Source of the DNA: JBEAOO01 sp041164825
GTDB lineage: Bacteria > Pseudomonadota > Gammaproteobacteria > Burkholderiales > Burkholderiaceae_C
Assembly: GCA_041164825.1 (NCBI GenBank)
Contig: JBEAOO010000080.1
Span: 1 to 5,034 of the forward strand
DNA: 5,034 nucleotides
Direction: 5' to 3'
Below the pieces are notes generated by a model that was not told the DNA's origin, made no database searches, and was given only the letters and a program-made list of their open reading frames with translations. The number at the start of each line of letters is the position of its first letter. Position 1 is the stretch's first letter. A program made the position numbers and the translations under genes. Shown one piece after another: positions 1 through 5,034 of the stretch.

Positions 1-54
1 CAGCGACCCTGCGCCAGCGGCGTCGAAAATGCGTTGCAACCTAGAATGAAAGCC

Positions 55-1071
55 ATGCTGGACGAGCGCGCCAAGACACTGCTGAAAGCCCTGGTCGAGC
101 GCTACATCGCCGACGGCCAACCCGTGGGCTCGCGCACACTCTCCAAAGCCTCCGGCTTGGAGCTCTCGCCCGCCACCATCCGCAACGTGATGGCTGATTT
201 GGAAGAGCTCGGCCTCATCGTCAGCCCACACACCAGCGCCGGCCGCATCCCCACCGCGCGCGGCTACCGCCTGTTCGTCGACACCATGCTCACCGCCCAG
301 CCGCTGAGCCTGGGCGGCCTGAGCCACCAGCAGCCCCAACTCAGCGCCGACCAGCCCCAGCGCGTGATTGCCAACGCCGCCACGCTGCTCTCCAGCCTGT
401 CGAGCTTTGTGGGCGTGATCACCGCGCCGCGCAAGGCCAGCGTGTTCCACCACATCGAGTTTTTGCGGCTGTCTGAGAAGCGCGTGCTGGTCATCATCGT
501 GGCGCCCGACGGCGACGTGCAAAACCGCGTCATCTTCACCGCCCACGACCACACCCAGAGCCAGCTCATCGAGGCCAGCAACTACCTCACCACCCACTAC
601 GCCGGGCGCACGCTCGAAGAAGTGCGCGCCGGCCTGGCCACCGAGGTTGATGCCCTGCGCAGCGAAATCACCGCCCTGATGCAAGCGGCCGTGCAAGCCG
701 GCAGCGACGCCATGGCCGACAGCCAAGAGCAGGTCGTGATCGCCGGCGAGCGCAACCTGCTCACCGTGCAAGACTTCAGCAGCGACATGGGCAGCCTGCG
801 CAAGCTGTTTGACTTGTTTGAGCAAAAAACCCAGCTCATGCGCCTGCTCGATGTGAGCAGCCGCGCCGAAGGCGTGCGCATCTACATCGGCGGCGAAAGC
901 CTGGTGGTGCCGTTCGAAGAACTGTCCGTCGTCAGCGCCCCCTACGAAGTCGACGGCCAAATCGTCGGCACCCTCGGCGTCATCGGCCCCACCCGCATGG
1001 CCTACGACCGCATGATCCAGATCGTCGACATCACCTCGCGCCTGGTCAGCAACGCGCTCTCGCAAAAGTAG
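55..1071 (+). CDS. hrcA: Heat-inducible transcription repressor HrcA
   Basis: HrcA is the cytoplasmic repressor of class I heat-shock genes (groESL, dnaK operons); it binds CIRCE inverted repeats and needs GroEL for activity. The 338-residue product has the usual family length. Residues 1-75 form the winged-helix DNA-binding part, with a helix-turn-helix at about 24-55 (GSRTLSKASG, SPATIRNVMADLEELGLI) and the conserved SPHTSAGRIPTARGYR segment at 57-72. The rest is the GAF-like and dimerisation region, closing with the conserved GVIGPTRMAYDRMI at 308-321. I chose the ATG at 55 because the family begins MLDERAKTLLK. An in-frame ATG at 46 and a TTG at 34 add only 3 or 7 residues and have no better ribosome site; none of the starts has a clear Shine-Dalgarno sequence. 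No CIRCE repeat is visible in the 54 upstream bases, so autoregulation cannot be judged. The gene ends in TAG, 33 bp before the tRNA. Identity is secure; the exact start is less so. Confidence 0.96.
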   Translation: MLDERAKTLLKALVERYIADGQPVGSRTLSKASGLELSPATIRNVMADLEELGLIVSPHTSAGRIPTARGYRLFVDTMLTAQPLSLGGLSHQQPQLSADQPQRVIANAATLLSSLSSFVGVITAPRKASVFHHIEFLRLSEKRVLVIIVAPDGDVQNRVIFTAHDHTQSQLIEASNYLTTHYAGRTLEEVRAGLATEVDALRSEITALMQAAVQAGSDAMADSQEQVVIAGERNLLTVQDFSSDMGSLRKLFDLFEQKTQLMRLLDVSSRAEGVRIYIGGESLVVPFEELSVVSAPYEVDGQIVGTLGVIGPTRMAYDRMIQIVDITSRLVSNALSQK

Positions 1072-1085
1072 CCCCCGCCACTCTC

Positions 1086-1091
1086 TACAAT
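1086..1091 (+). promoter_or_regulatory. Candidate -10 box of the tRNA promoter
   Basis: TACAAT matches the sigma-70 -10 consensus at five of six positions. It is followed by a very GC-rich stretch (GCCGCCC), as is common for stable-RNA promoters under stringent control. Transcription would start near 1098, giving a leader of about 7 nt before the tRNA. The region 17 bp upstream, inside the end of hrcA, shows no good -35 hexamer, so the call rests on the -10 box and its position alone. Confidence 0.4.
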
Positions 1092-1104
1092 GCCGCCCTT
1101 CGGC

Positions 1105-1181
1105 GGGCCGTTAGCTCAGTTGGTTAGAGCAGAGGACTCATAATCCTTTGGTCGTTGGTTCAAGTCCAACACGGCCTACCA
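1105..1181 (+). tRNA. tRNA with CAU anticodon (tRNA-Met by anticodon; tRNA-Ile2 type likely)
   Basis: The 77-nt gene folds into a complete cloverleaf with an encoded CCA end. The acceptor arm is GGGCCGT paired with ACGGCCT (first pair G-U). The D arm is GCTC/GAGC. The anticodon stem GAGGA/TCCTT carries the loop CTCATAA, with anticodon CAT at 1139-1141. The T arm is GTTGG/CCAAC with loop TTCAAGT. By anticodon alone it reads as methionine, and its D-arm GG and paired acceptor argue for an elongator rather than initiator tRNA. The acceptor pairs C4-G69 and C5-G68, and the general resemblance to E. coli ileX (TTGGTCG variable region, TTCAAGTCC T loop), fit tRNA-Ile2. In that tRNA, TilS converts C34 to lysidine so that it reads AUA. 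I favour Ile2, but automated tools often label such genes Met. Its 3' end borders accessory DNA, so it is a plausible integration site. Confidence 0.93.
1154..1181 (+). other. Putative attachment site: tRNA 3' end (T arm to CCA)
   Basis: Integrative elements with tyrosine recombinases often recombine in the T-arm and acceptor end of tRNA genes, restoring the gene with an identical 3' segment. This segment is intact here and is followed 23 bp later by the end of a recombinase remnant reading toward it, the arrangement expected at one edge of a former island. I see no second copy of the segment within this window, so the other junction would lie further right or be lost. The exact core is an inference. 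Confidence 0.35.
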
Positions 1182-1200
1182 AAAATCTCAATGAAACCAG

Positions 1201-1231
1201 GCACTTAGCGATTTTGGCTAGGTGCTTTTTT
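1201..1231 (+). terminator. Rho-independent terminator after the tRNA
   Basis: GCACTTAGC (1201-1209) and GCTAGGTGC (1217-1225) form a 9-bp stem with one G-U pair around a 7-nt loop, followed by six T (1226-1231). It lies 19 bp after the tRNA CCA and should end the tRNA transcript. On the opposite strand it overlaps the last codons and stop of the recombinase remnant (stop at 1207-1205). It would also block read-through from the tRNA into the hsd genes, which therefore need another promoter. Confidence 0.85.
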
Positions 1232-1393
1232 CGTTCGGCTTCCGACCGACTTCCGACCGGGATTTGAAAGCAGGTTCAGCGCCAGGACTTCTTGCATGTG
1301 GTCTGGCGCAAGGTGCGCGTATCTCATCGTCATCGTTGGCGAAGCATGCCCAAGGACTCGCTGAAGTGTCAGGATGTTCCCGCCGCGGATCAT
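1205..1393 (-). pseudogene. Phage-type tyrosine recombinase (integrase), C-terminal remnant
   Basis: Read on the minus strand, this stretch encodes about 62 residues that match the very end of phage-like integrases: GGNILTLQRVLGH, then ASPTMTMRYAHLAPDHMQEV. The LGH histidine (residue 16 from the first Met) and the catalytic tyrosine of MRYAHL (residue 25) keep the canonical nine-residue spacing of the family active site. The catalytic Arg, the HxxR box and the whole N-terminal arm- and core-binding region are absent: upstream the frame runs only to a TAG at 1405-1403. A full integrase would be roughly 300-400 residues, so more than four fifths is missing and the fragment cannot be active. The tail (NPGRKSVGSRTKKAPSQNR) runs into the tRNA terminator. 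Its position against the tRNA 3' end marks the edge of a former integrated element. Family assignment is from motif recognition; the pseudogene status is clear from the missing catalytic boxes. Confidence 0.82.
1239..1259. repeat. Two tandem 10-bp direct repeats
   Basis: CTTCCGACCG occurs at 1239-1248 and again at 1250-1259 with one base between, an 11-bp period. It lies in the coding tail of the integrase remnant, 58 bp past the tRNA end. Recombinase arm-type sites are often short direct repeats near the attachment site, but slippage within a coding tail explains it equally well. Confidence 0.5.
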
Positions 1394-1619
1394 CGGCCGG
1401 CGCTACCTGGACAACCCGCCGCAATCGGCGGAGGCCCTGGCCCAGCTCGCAGCGCTGCCGGCCGGCGCAGCCAGCGGCCTGCGCGAGTATCTGCACGGCG
1501 ACTACCTGATGCTCTACACGGCCACGGACGCCAATGCGACGGTCTGTCTGCTGTCCATCCGACACCACCGCCGGCTTTCGTTCGACTTCGCCAAGCTATG
1601 GCCAAATGGTGACAAATAA
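1374..1619 (+). pseudogene. RelE/ParE-family toxin, C-terminal fragment
   Basis: This frame encodes 81 residues from the first ATG. Residues 36-72 (LREYLHGDYLMLY ... VCLLSIRHHRRLSFDF) resemble the conserved end of ParE-type toxins: a beta strand with an L-Y-x-L-Y-like core followed by the L-L-x-I-R-H-x-R segment. ParE toxins are small cytoplasmic proteins, in the family acting on DNA gyrase or ribosome-bound mRNA, paired with an upstream antitoxin. Here the N-terminal helical half (about 45 residues) is missing. A TGA at 1362-1364 closes the frame upstream, and residues 1-6 are merely the antisense of the integrase remnant. No antitoxin gene is present and there is no ribosome site before 1374. 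I therefore call it a 5'-truncated remnant. It ends in TAA 16 bp before hsdR and points the same way. The family call is motif-based and moderate; an expressed small protein from this ATG is possible but unlikely. Confidence 0.6.
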
Positions 1620-1622
1620 GTA

Positions 1623-1628
1623 GAGGAA
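1623..1628 (+). promoter_or_regulatory. Ribosome binding site of hsdR
   Basis: GAGGAA lies 7 nt before the ATG at 1636 and only 4 nt before the GTG at 1633. The spacing favours the ATG as the start of hsdR. The family-typical start (MTEADTC) would be the ATG at 1666, but that has no well-placed site; the nearest purine run, AGGGAG at 1642-1647, is 18 nt away. Confidence 0.7.
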
Positions 1629-1635
1629 ATCAGTG

Positions 1636-4062
1636 ATGACCAGGGAGCCGGTCCATAACAGCGCGATGACGGAGGCAGATACCTGCCGCGATTTCGTCAC
1701 ACCAAAGATCGTCCAGGCCGGGTGGTCAGATGCCCCATTCGCCATCGGTGAGCAGCGCAGCTTCACCAACGGCCGCATCTTCGTCGCAGGTGGCAAGGTT
1801 CGACGCGGCAAGCAGCGCCGTGCCGACTACATCCTCTTCTATCGCCGTGACTTTCCCCTGGCCGTTGTCGAGGCCAAGGAAGCCGGTCTGCCCGCTGAGA
1901 ACGGTGTTCAGCAGGCGCGCGACTACGCCGAGGCCCTGGGGCTGAAGTTTGCGTACGCCACGAACGGGCATCGCATCATCGAGATCGACTATCTGGCGGG
2001 CACCGAGCGCGAGGTCGAACGCTATGCCAGCCCGGAAGAACTCTTCGCCCGCCTGAAAGCGGGCGTCCAGCTTCCCCCGGCCGCCGCACCGCATCTGCTG
2101 GAGCCCTTCAACCTGGCTTCCGGCAAGGTACCGCGCTACTACCAGCAGATCGCGATTCACCGCGTGGTCGAAGCTGTCCTTCTCGGCCAGAAGCGCATCC
2201 TGGCGACGCTGGCCACCGGCACCGGCAAGACCTGCGTAGCCTTTCAGATTTGCTGGACGCTGTGGAGCAGCCGCTGGAACCGCACGGGCGAGTACCGGCG
2301 CCCGAAGATTCTTTTCTTGGCCGACCGCAACCTGTTGGTCGATGACCCGATGGCGAAGATGTTCGCGCCGTTTGGCGATGCACGCCACAAGATCGCCGGG
2401 GGCGATGTCAGCCAGAGCCGGGACATGTACTTCGGCATCTACCAGGCACTGACGAACGCCAGCGCCGATGTATTCAGGCAGTACCGGCCCGACTTCTTCG
2501 ACCTGATCATCATCGACGAATGCCACCGCGGCTCCAGCCGGGACGAGAGCGCCTGGCGCGCCGTGCTGGACTACTTCGAGCCGGCCGTGCAGTTCGGCAT
2601 GACGGCCACGCCGCTGCGCGAGGACTCACGCGATACCTACGACTACTTCGGTAATCCGATCTACACCTACAGCCTGCGCCAGGGCATTGAGGACGGCTTT
2701 CTCGCCCCCTACCGCGTTCACCGGGTCATCACCACCGTGGATGCCGCCGGTTGGCGGCCGAGCAAGGATGAGCTTGATCGCTTCGGCCGCGAAGTGCCTG
2801 ATGACGAATATGAGACCAAGGACTTCGAGCGCGTGGTGGCGCTGCGCTCGCGCACCAAGGCCATGGCGCGCCACCTGACCGACTTCTTGAAGGGCACCGA
2901 TCGGTTCGCCAAGACGCTGATCTTCTGTGTGGATCAGGAACACGCAGCCGAGATGCGACAGGAACTGGTCAACCTCAACAGCGACCTCGTCCAGCAATAC
3001 CCGGACTACGTCTGCCGGGTCACGGCCGATGAAGGGGCCATCGGCCTGACCCACCTGGCCCATTTTCAGGACGTGGACAAGCCGACGCCCGTGATCCTGA
3101 CGACCTCGCAATTGCTGACCACGGGCGTGGACGCCGAGATGGTCAAGAACGTGGTGCTGGCCCGCGTGGTTGGCTCTCGCTCCGAGTTCAAGCAGATCGT
3201 CGGGCGAGGCACGCGCCTGAAGGTGGACTACGGCAAGGAATACTTCAACATCATCGACTTCACCGGCACGGCCACCCGGCACTTCGCCGACCCTGATTTC
3301 GACGGCGACCCGGCGCGCATCGAGGAAGCGATGGTCGATGAAGCCGGCGAGCAGGTTGAGCTGGTTGAGGTGGCGACCGAAGCCGAAGCAGCCGAACAGG
3401 AAGACGTGGCAGCTGAGCCCTACGAGTTGACCGAAGAACAGATCGGCCCAGGAACCGGCATCGTCATCAATGAGCCCAACGACGAACCCCGCAAGTACTA
3501 CATCGACGGTGGCGAGGTCGAGGTCATCGGCCACTTGGTGTACGACTTGGACACCGACGGCAAAAAGCTGCAAGTGGTGAAGTACACCGAGTACTCCGGC
3601 CGCGCCGTGCGAACGCTGTACCCCACGCGCGAAGCCCTGCAATCAGCCTGGGCCGACCCCGACACCCGCAGTGAAGTGCTGCGCGAGCTGACCGAGCGCG
3701 GCATCAGCTTCGAGGAACTGGCCTCCAGCAGCGAGCAACCAGCCGCCGATCCGTTCGACCTGCTGTGCCACCTGGCCTGGAACGCGCCTTTGCTGACCCG
3801 TCGCCAACGTGCGGAACAGGCCCGGCGCCAAGCCAAGGGGCTGTTCGCCGAGTACAGCGACACGGCGCGCGAAATCCTGACCCTGCTGCTGGACCGCTAC
3901 GTCGAGCGCGGCATCCTGCAGTTCAACGCGCTGTCCGAGCTGATCAAGGTCCAGCCCTTTGACCGCTATGGCAGCCCCTCCGAAATCGCAACGCGCCACT
4001 TCGGCGGCGTGCGCGGCATGAAAGACGCCGTGTCACGCCTGCAGGGCGCTTTGTACCAATAA
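1636..4062 (+). CDS. hsdR: Type I restriction enzyme, R subunit (EcoEI-like HsdR)
   Basis: This is the motor and nuclease subunit of a type I restriction-modification complex (R2M2S1). Bound to unmethylated sites through HsdS, it translocates DNA with ATP and cuts at a distance. The 808-residue product has the length of the EcoAI/EcoEI (type IB) group. In order: the N-terminal PD-(D/E)xK nuclease with Asp64 (RADYIL) and Glu79-Ala-Lys81 (VVEAKE); helicase motif I ATGTGKT (193-199, Lys198); motif Ia near ILFLADRN (225-232); motif II DECH (294-297); motif III TAT (323-325); motif V around TTGVD (495-499); motif VI QIVGRGTR (520-527); an acidic linker at about 560-602; and a C-terminal EcoEI_R_C-like domain that contacts the MTase. 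All catalytic motifs are intact, so it should be active. I chose the ATG at 1636 from the GAGGAA site; GTG 1633 or ATG 1666 are alternatives, and homologs tend to begin at the latter. It is followed after 24 bp by hsdM, in one operon with R before M. Confidence 0.95.
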   Translation: MTREPVHNSAMTEADTCRDFVTPKIVQAGWSDAPFAIGEQRSFTNGRIFVAGGKVRRGKQRRADYILFYRRDFPLAVVEAKEAGLPAENGVQQARDYAEALGLKFAYATNGHRIIEIDYLAGTEREVERYASPEELFARLKAGVQLPPAAAPHLLEPFNLASGKVPRYYQQIAIHRVVEAVLLGQKRILATLATGTGKTCVAFQICWTLWSSRWNRTGEYRRPKILFLADRNLLVDDPMAKMFAPFGDARHKIAGGDVSQSRDMYFGIYQALTNASADVFRQYRPDFFDLIIIDECHRGSSRDESAWRAVLDYFEPAVQFGMTATPLREDSRDTYDYFGNPIYTYSLRQGIEDGFLAPYRVHRVITTVDAAGWRPSKDELDRFGREVPDDEYETKDFERVVALRSRTKAMARHLTDFLKGTDRFAKTLIFCVDQEHAAEMRQELVNLNSDLVQQYPDYVCRVTADEGAIGLTHLAHFQDVDKPTPVILTTSQLLTTGVDAEMVKNVVLARVVGSRSEFKQIVGRGTRLKVDYGKEYFNIIDFTGTATRHFADPDFDGDPARIEEAMVDEAGEQVELVEVATEAEAAEQEDVAAEPYELTEEQIGPGTGIVINEPNDEPRKYYIDGGEVEVIGHLVYDLDTDGKKLQVVKYTEYSGRAVRTLYPTREALQSAWADPDTRSEVLRELTERGISFEELASSSEQPAADPFDLLCHLAWNAPLLTRRQRAEQARRQAKGLFAEYSDTAREILTLLLDRYVERGILQFNALSELIKVQPFDRYGSPSEIATRHFGGVRGMKDAVSRLQGALYQ

Positions 4063-4086
4063 CAGCAAGAACGAGATCCCGATTCC

Positions 4087-5034
4087 ATGGCCAAAGCCAG
4101 CACCGCCACACCTGCAGCGAAGAAGACCCCCGCACCACGCAAGGCCAAAGCGCCCCTGACCACACGCGAGAACCTGTCTGCCCTGATCGGCACCGCCCGC
4201 AAGATCCTGCGCAAGGACAAGGGCCTCAATGGCGACGCCGACCGCCTGCCGCTGCTGACCTGGGTGATGTTCCTGAAATTCCTGGACGACCTGGAGATCG
4301 TCCACGCGCAGGAAGCCGAGCTGGATGGCAAGCGGTACGAGCCCATCATCGAAGCGCCCTACCGCTGGCGCGACTGGGCCGCACGTGAGGACGGTATCAG
4401 CGGCGACGAACTGCTGGCCTTCATCGGACAGGAATACACCCACCGAGCAGATGGCAGCCTGGGGCCTGGCCTGTTTGCCTACCTGCGCGGCCTGGGCAGC
4501 CGGGGCACCAAGGGCAGCCAACGCGAGGTCATCGCCAACGTCTTCAAGGGCGTGCAGAGCCGCATGGTGAGCGGCTACCTGCTGCGCGACATCCTGAACA
4601 AGATCAACGGCATCCACTTCAGCGCCAGCGAAGAGATCCACACGCTGTCGCACCTGTACGAATCGATGCTGCGCGAGATGCGCGATGCAGCGGGCGACTC
4701 CGGCGAGTTCTACACGCCTCGCCCCGTGGTGCGCTTCATGGTGCAGGCGTGCGACCCGCAGCTGGGCGAGACGGTGCTGGACCCGGCTTGCGGCACGGGT
4801 GGCTTCCTGGTGGAGGCCTACGACCACCTGGCCACCCAGGTGAAGAACCCCGACCAGCGGCGCGCCCTGCAGCGCAGCACGCTGTTCGGTCAGGAGGCCA
4901 AGCCACTGCCCTACATGCTGGCACAGATGAACCTGCTGCTGCACGGGCTGGAGGCGCCAGACATCGCCTATGGCAACACGCTGGAGCGCCGCATCAACGA
5001 GATCGGCCACAGCGAACGCGTGGATGTGATCCTG
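4087..5034 (+). CDS. hsdM: Type I DNA methyltransferase, M subunit HsdM (5' part, cut by window edge)
   Basis: HsdM transfers a methyl group from S-adenosylmethionine to adenine N6 in the site chosen by HsdS, protecting host DNA; it is also required for restriction. The frame is open for 316 codons from the ATG at 4087 to the window edge with no stop. Residues 1-27 are a Lys/Ala/Pro-rich tail. The HsdM_N helical domain follows at about 28-165 (NLSALIGTARKILRKDKG, LTWVMFLKFLDDLE). Next come the conserved GEFYTPRPVVRFMV (207-219), SAM-binding motif I DPACGTGGF (232-240), and FGQE (267-270), whose Glu is expected to contact the SAM ribose. The last residues, RVDVIL, directly precede where the catalytic NPPF motif should be, just beyond the window. 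Start choice: the first ATG after hsdR, with a weak purine stretch (AAGAACGAGA, ending 10 nt upstream). The 24-bp gap to hsdR implies co-transcription. Identity is secure; completeness cannot be judged. Confidence 0.95.
   Translation, partial: MAKASTATPAAKKTPAPRKAKAPLTTRENLSALIGTARKILRKDKGLNGDADRLPLLTWVMFLKFLDDLEIVHAQEAELDGKRYEPIIEAPYRWRDWAAREDGISGDELLAFIGQEYTHRADGSLGPGLFAYLRGLGSRGTKGSQREVIANVFKGVQSRMVSGYLLRDILNKINGIHFSASEEIHTLSHLYESMLREMRDAAGDSGEFYTPRPVVRFMVQACDPQLGETVLDPACGTGGFLVEAYDHLATQVKNPDQRRALQRSTLFGQEAKPLPYMLAQMNLLLHGLEAPDIAYGNTLERRINEIGHSERVDVIL

Larger units (their letters stand above)
1182..1635. other. Accessory junction region between tRNA and hsdR
   Basis: This 454-bp stretch holds no intact gene. 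In order it contains the tRNA terminator, the minus-strand integrase C-terminal remnant, and the plus-strand ParE-like fragment, then the hsdR ribosome site. The two fragments are divergent and both lack their 5' parts, meeting at about 1386-1402. I searched by eye for a sigma-70 promoter driving hsdR and found no convincing -35/-10 pair. The other open frames here are short overlapping shadows without recognisable motifs. Confidence 0.7.

Noticed and set aside
42..47. TAGAAT as a -10 box giving a nearly leaderless hrcA message
   Set aside because: Five of six positions match, and a start near 54 would fall at the chosen ATG, but no -35 is present at suitable spacing and only 54 upstream bases are available; chance is likely.
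1..54. CIRCE operator upstream of hrcA
   Set aside because: No TTAGCACTC / GAGTGCTAA inverted repeat is present in these bases.
1093..1106. CCGCC-CTTC-GGCGG hairpin between hrcA and the tRNA as an hrcA terminator
   Set aside because: No T run follows, and the 3' arm overlaps the first bases of the tRNA acceptor stem, so it is more likely part of the GC-rich tRNA leader.
1292..1612. Plus-strand frame (106 codons) in the junction region
   Set aside because: It runs antisense through the integrase remnant and out of frame through the toxin-like fragment, and its product has no recognisable motif.
1726..2526. Minus-strand frame (266 codons) opposite the N-terminal part of hsdR
   Set aside because: Antisense shadow of the nuclease and Walker A region; no ribosome site or family motif.
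2626..3642. Long minus-strand open frame (338 codons) opposite hsdR
   Set aside because: It lies wholly antisense to the motif-rich hsdR frame, has no recognisable domain, and is typical of GC-rich antisense shadows.
4033..5010. Long minus-strand open frame (325 codons) opposite hsdM
   Set aside because: The plus strand here encodes an unmistakable HsdM with motif I and conserved N-terminal segments; the reverse frame is low-complexity (Ala, Gln, Val, His) and matches nothing I know.

Overview
The window is GC-rich and most likely comes from the chromosome of a betaproteobacterium, probably Burkholderiales and perhaps Comamonadaceae. The basis is the close fit of the HrcA protein to that group and the codon use. 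This is an inference from recalled family sequence, not from a search.

Layout. (1) 55-1071 (+) is the core housekeeping gene hrcA, the heat-shock repressor, essentially complete. (2) 1105-1181 (+) is an intact 77-nt tRNA gene with anticodon CAU, preceded by a good -10 box and followed by a rho-independent terminator (1201-1231). (3) 1205-1393 (-) is the C-terminal end of a phage-type tyrosine recombinase that keeps the catalytic His and Tyr but has lost everything upstream. (4) 1374-1619 (+) is the C-terminal half of a RelE/ParE-family toxin, also lacking its start. (5) 1636-4062 (+) is a full-length EcoEI-type HsdR, the motor and nuclease subunit of a type I restriction-modification system. 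(6) 4087-5034 (+) is the first 316 codons of its methyltransferase subunit HsdM, cut by the window edge just before the expected NPPF motif. No hsdS is visible; it is expected further right.

Reading. The tRNA marks a boundary between core genome (hrcA side) and accessory DNA. An integrase remnant lies directly against the tRNA 3' end, followed by a toxin fragment and a type I RM operon. This is the usual look of a decayed integrative element or defence island at a tRNA attachment site. The two fragments point away from each other and both lack their 5' portions, so one deletion between divergent genes could have produced the present junction at about 1386-1402.

The hsdR-hsdM pair would form a DNA restriction and modification machine together with an unseen HsdS. 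HsdM and HsdS methylate the recognition site, and HsdR translocates and cleaves unmodified DNA. I found no system here that is clearly undescribed. The most informative stretch is the 450 bp between the tRNA and hsdR.
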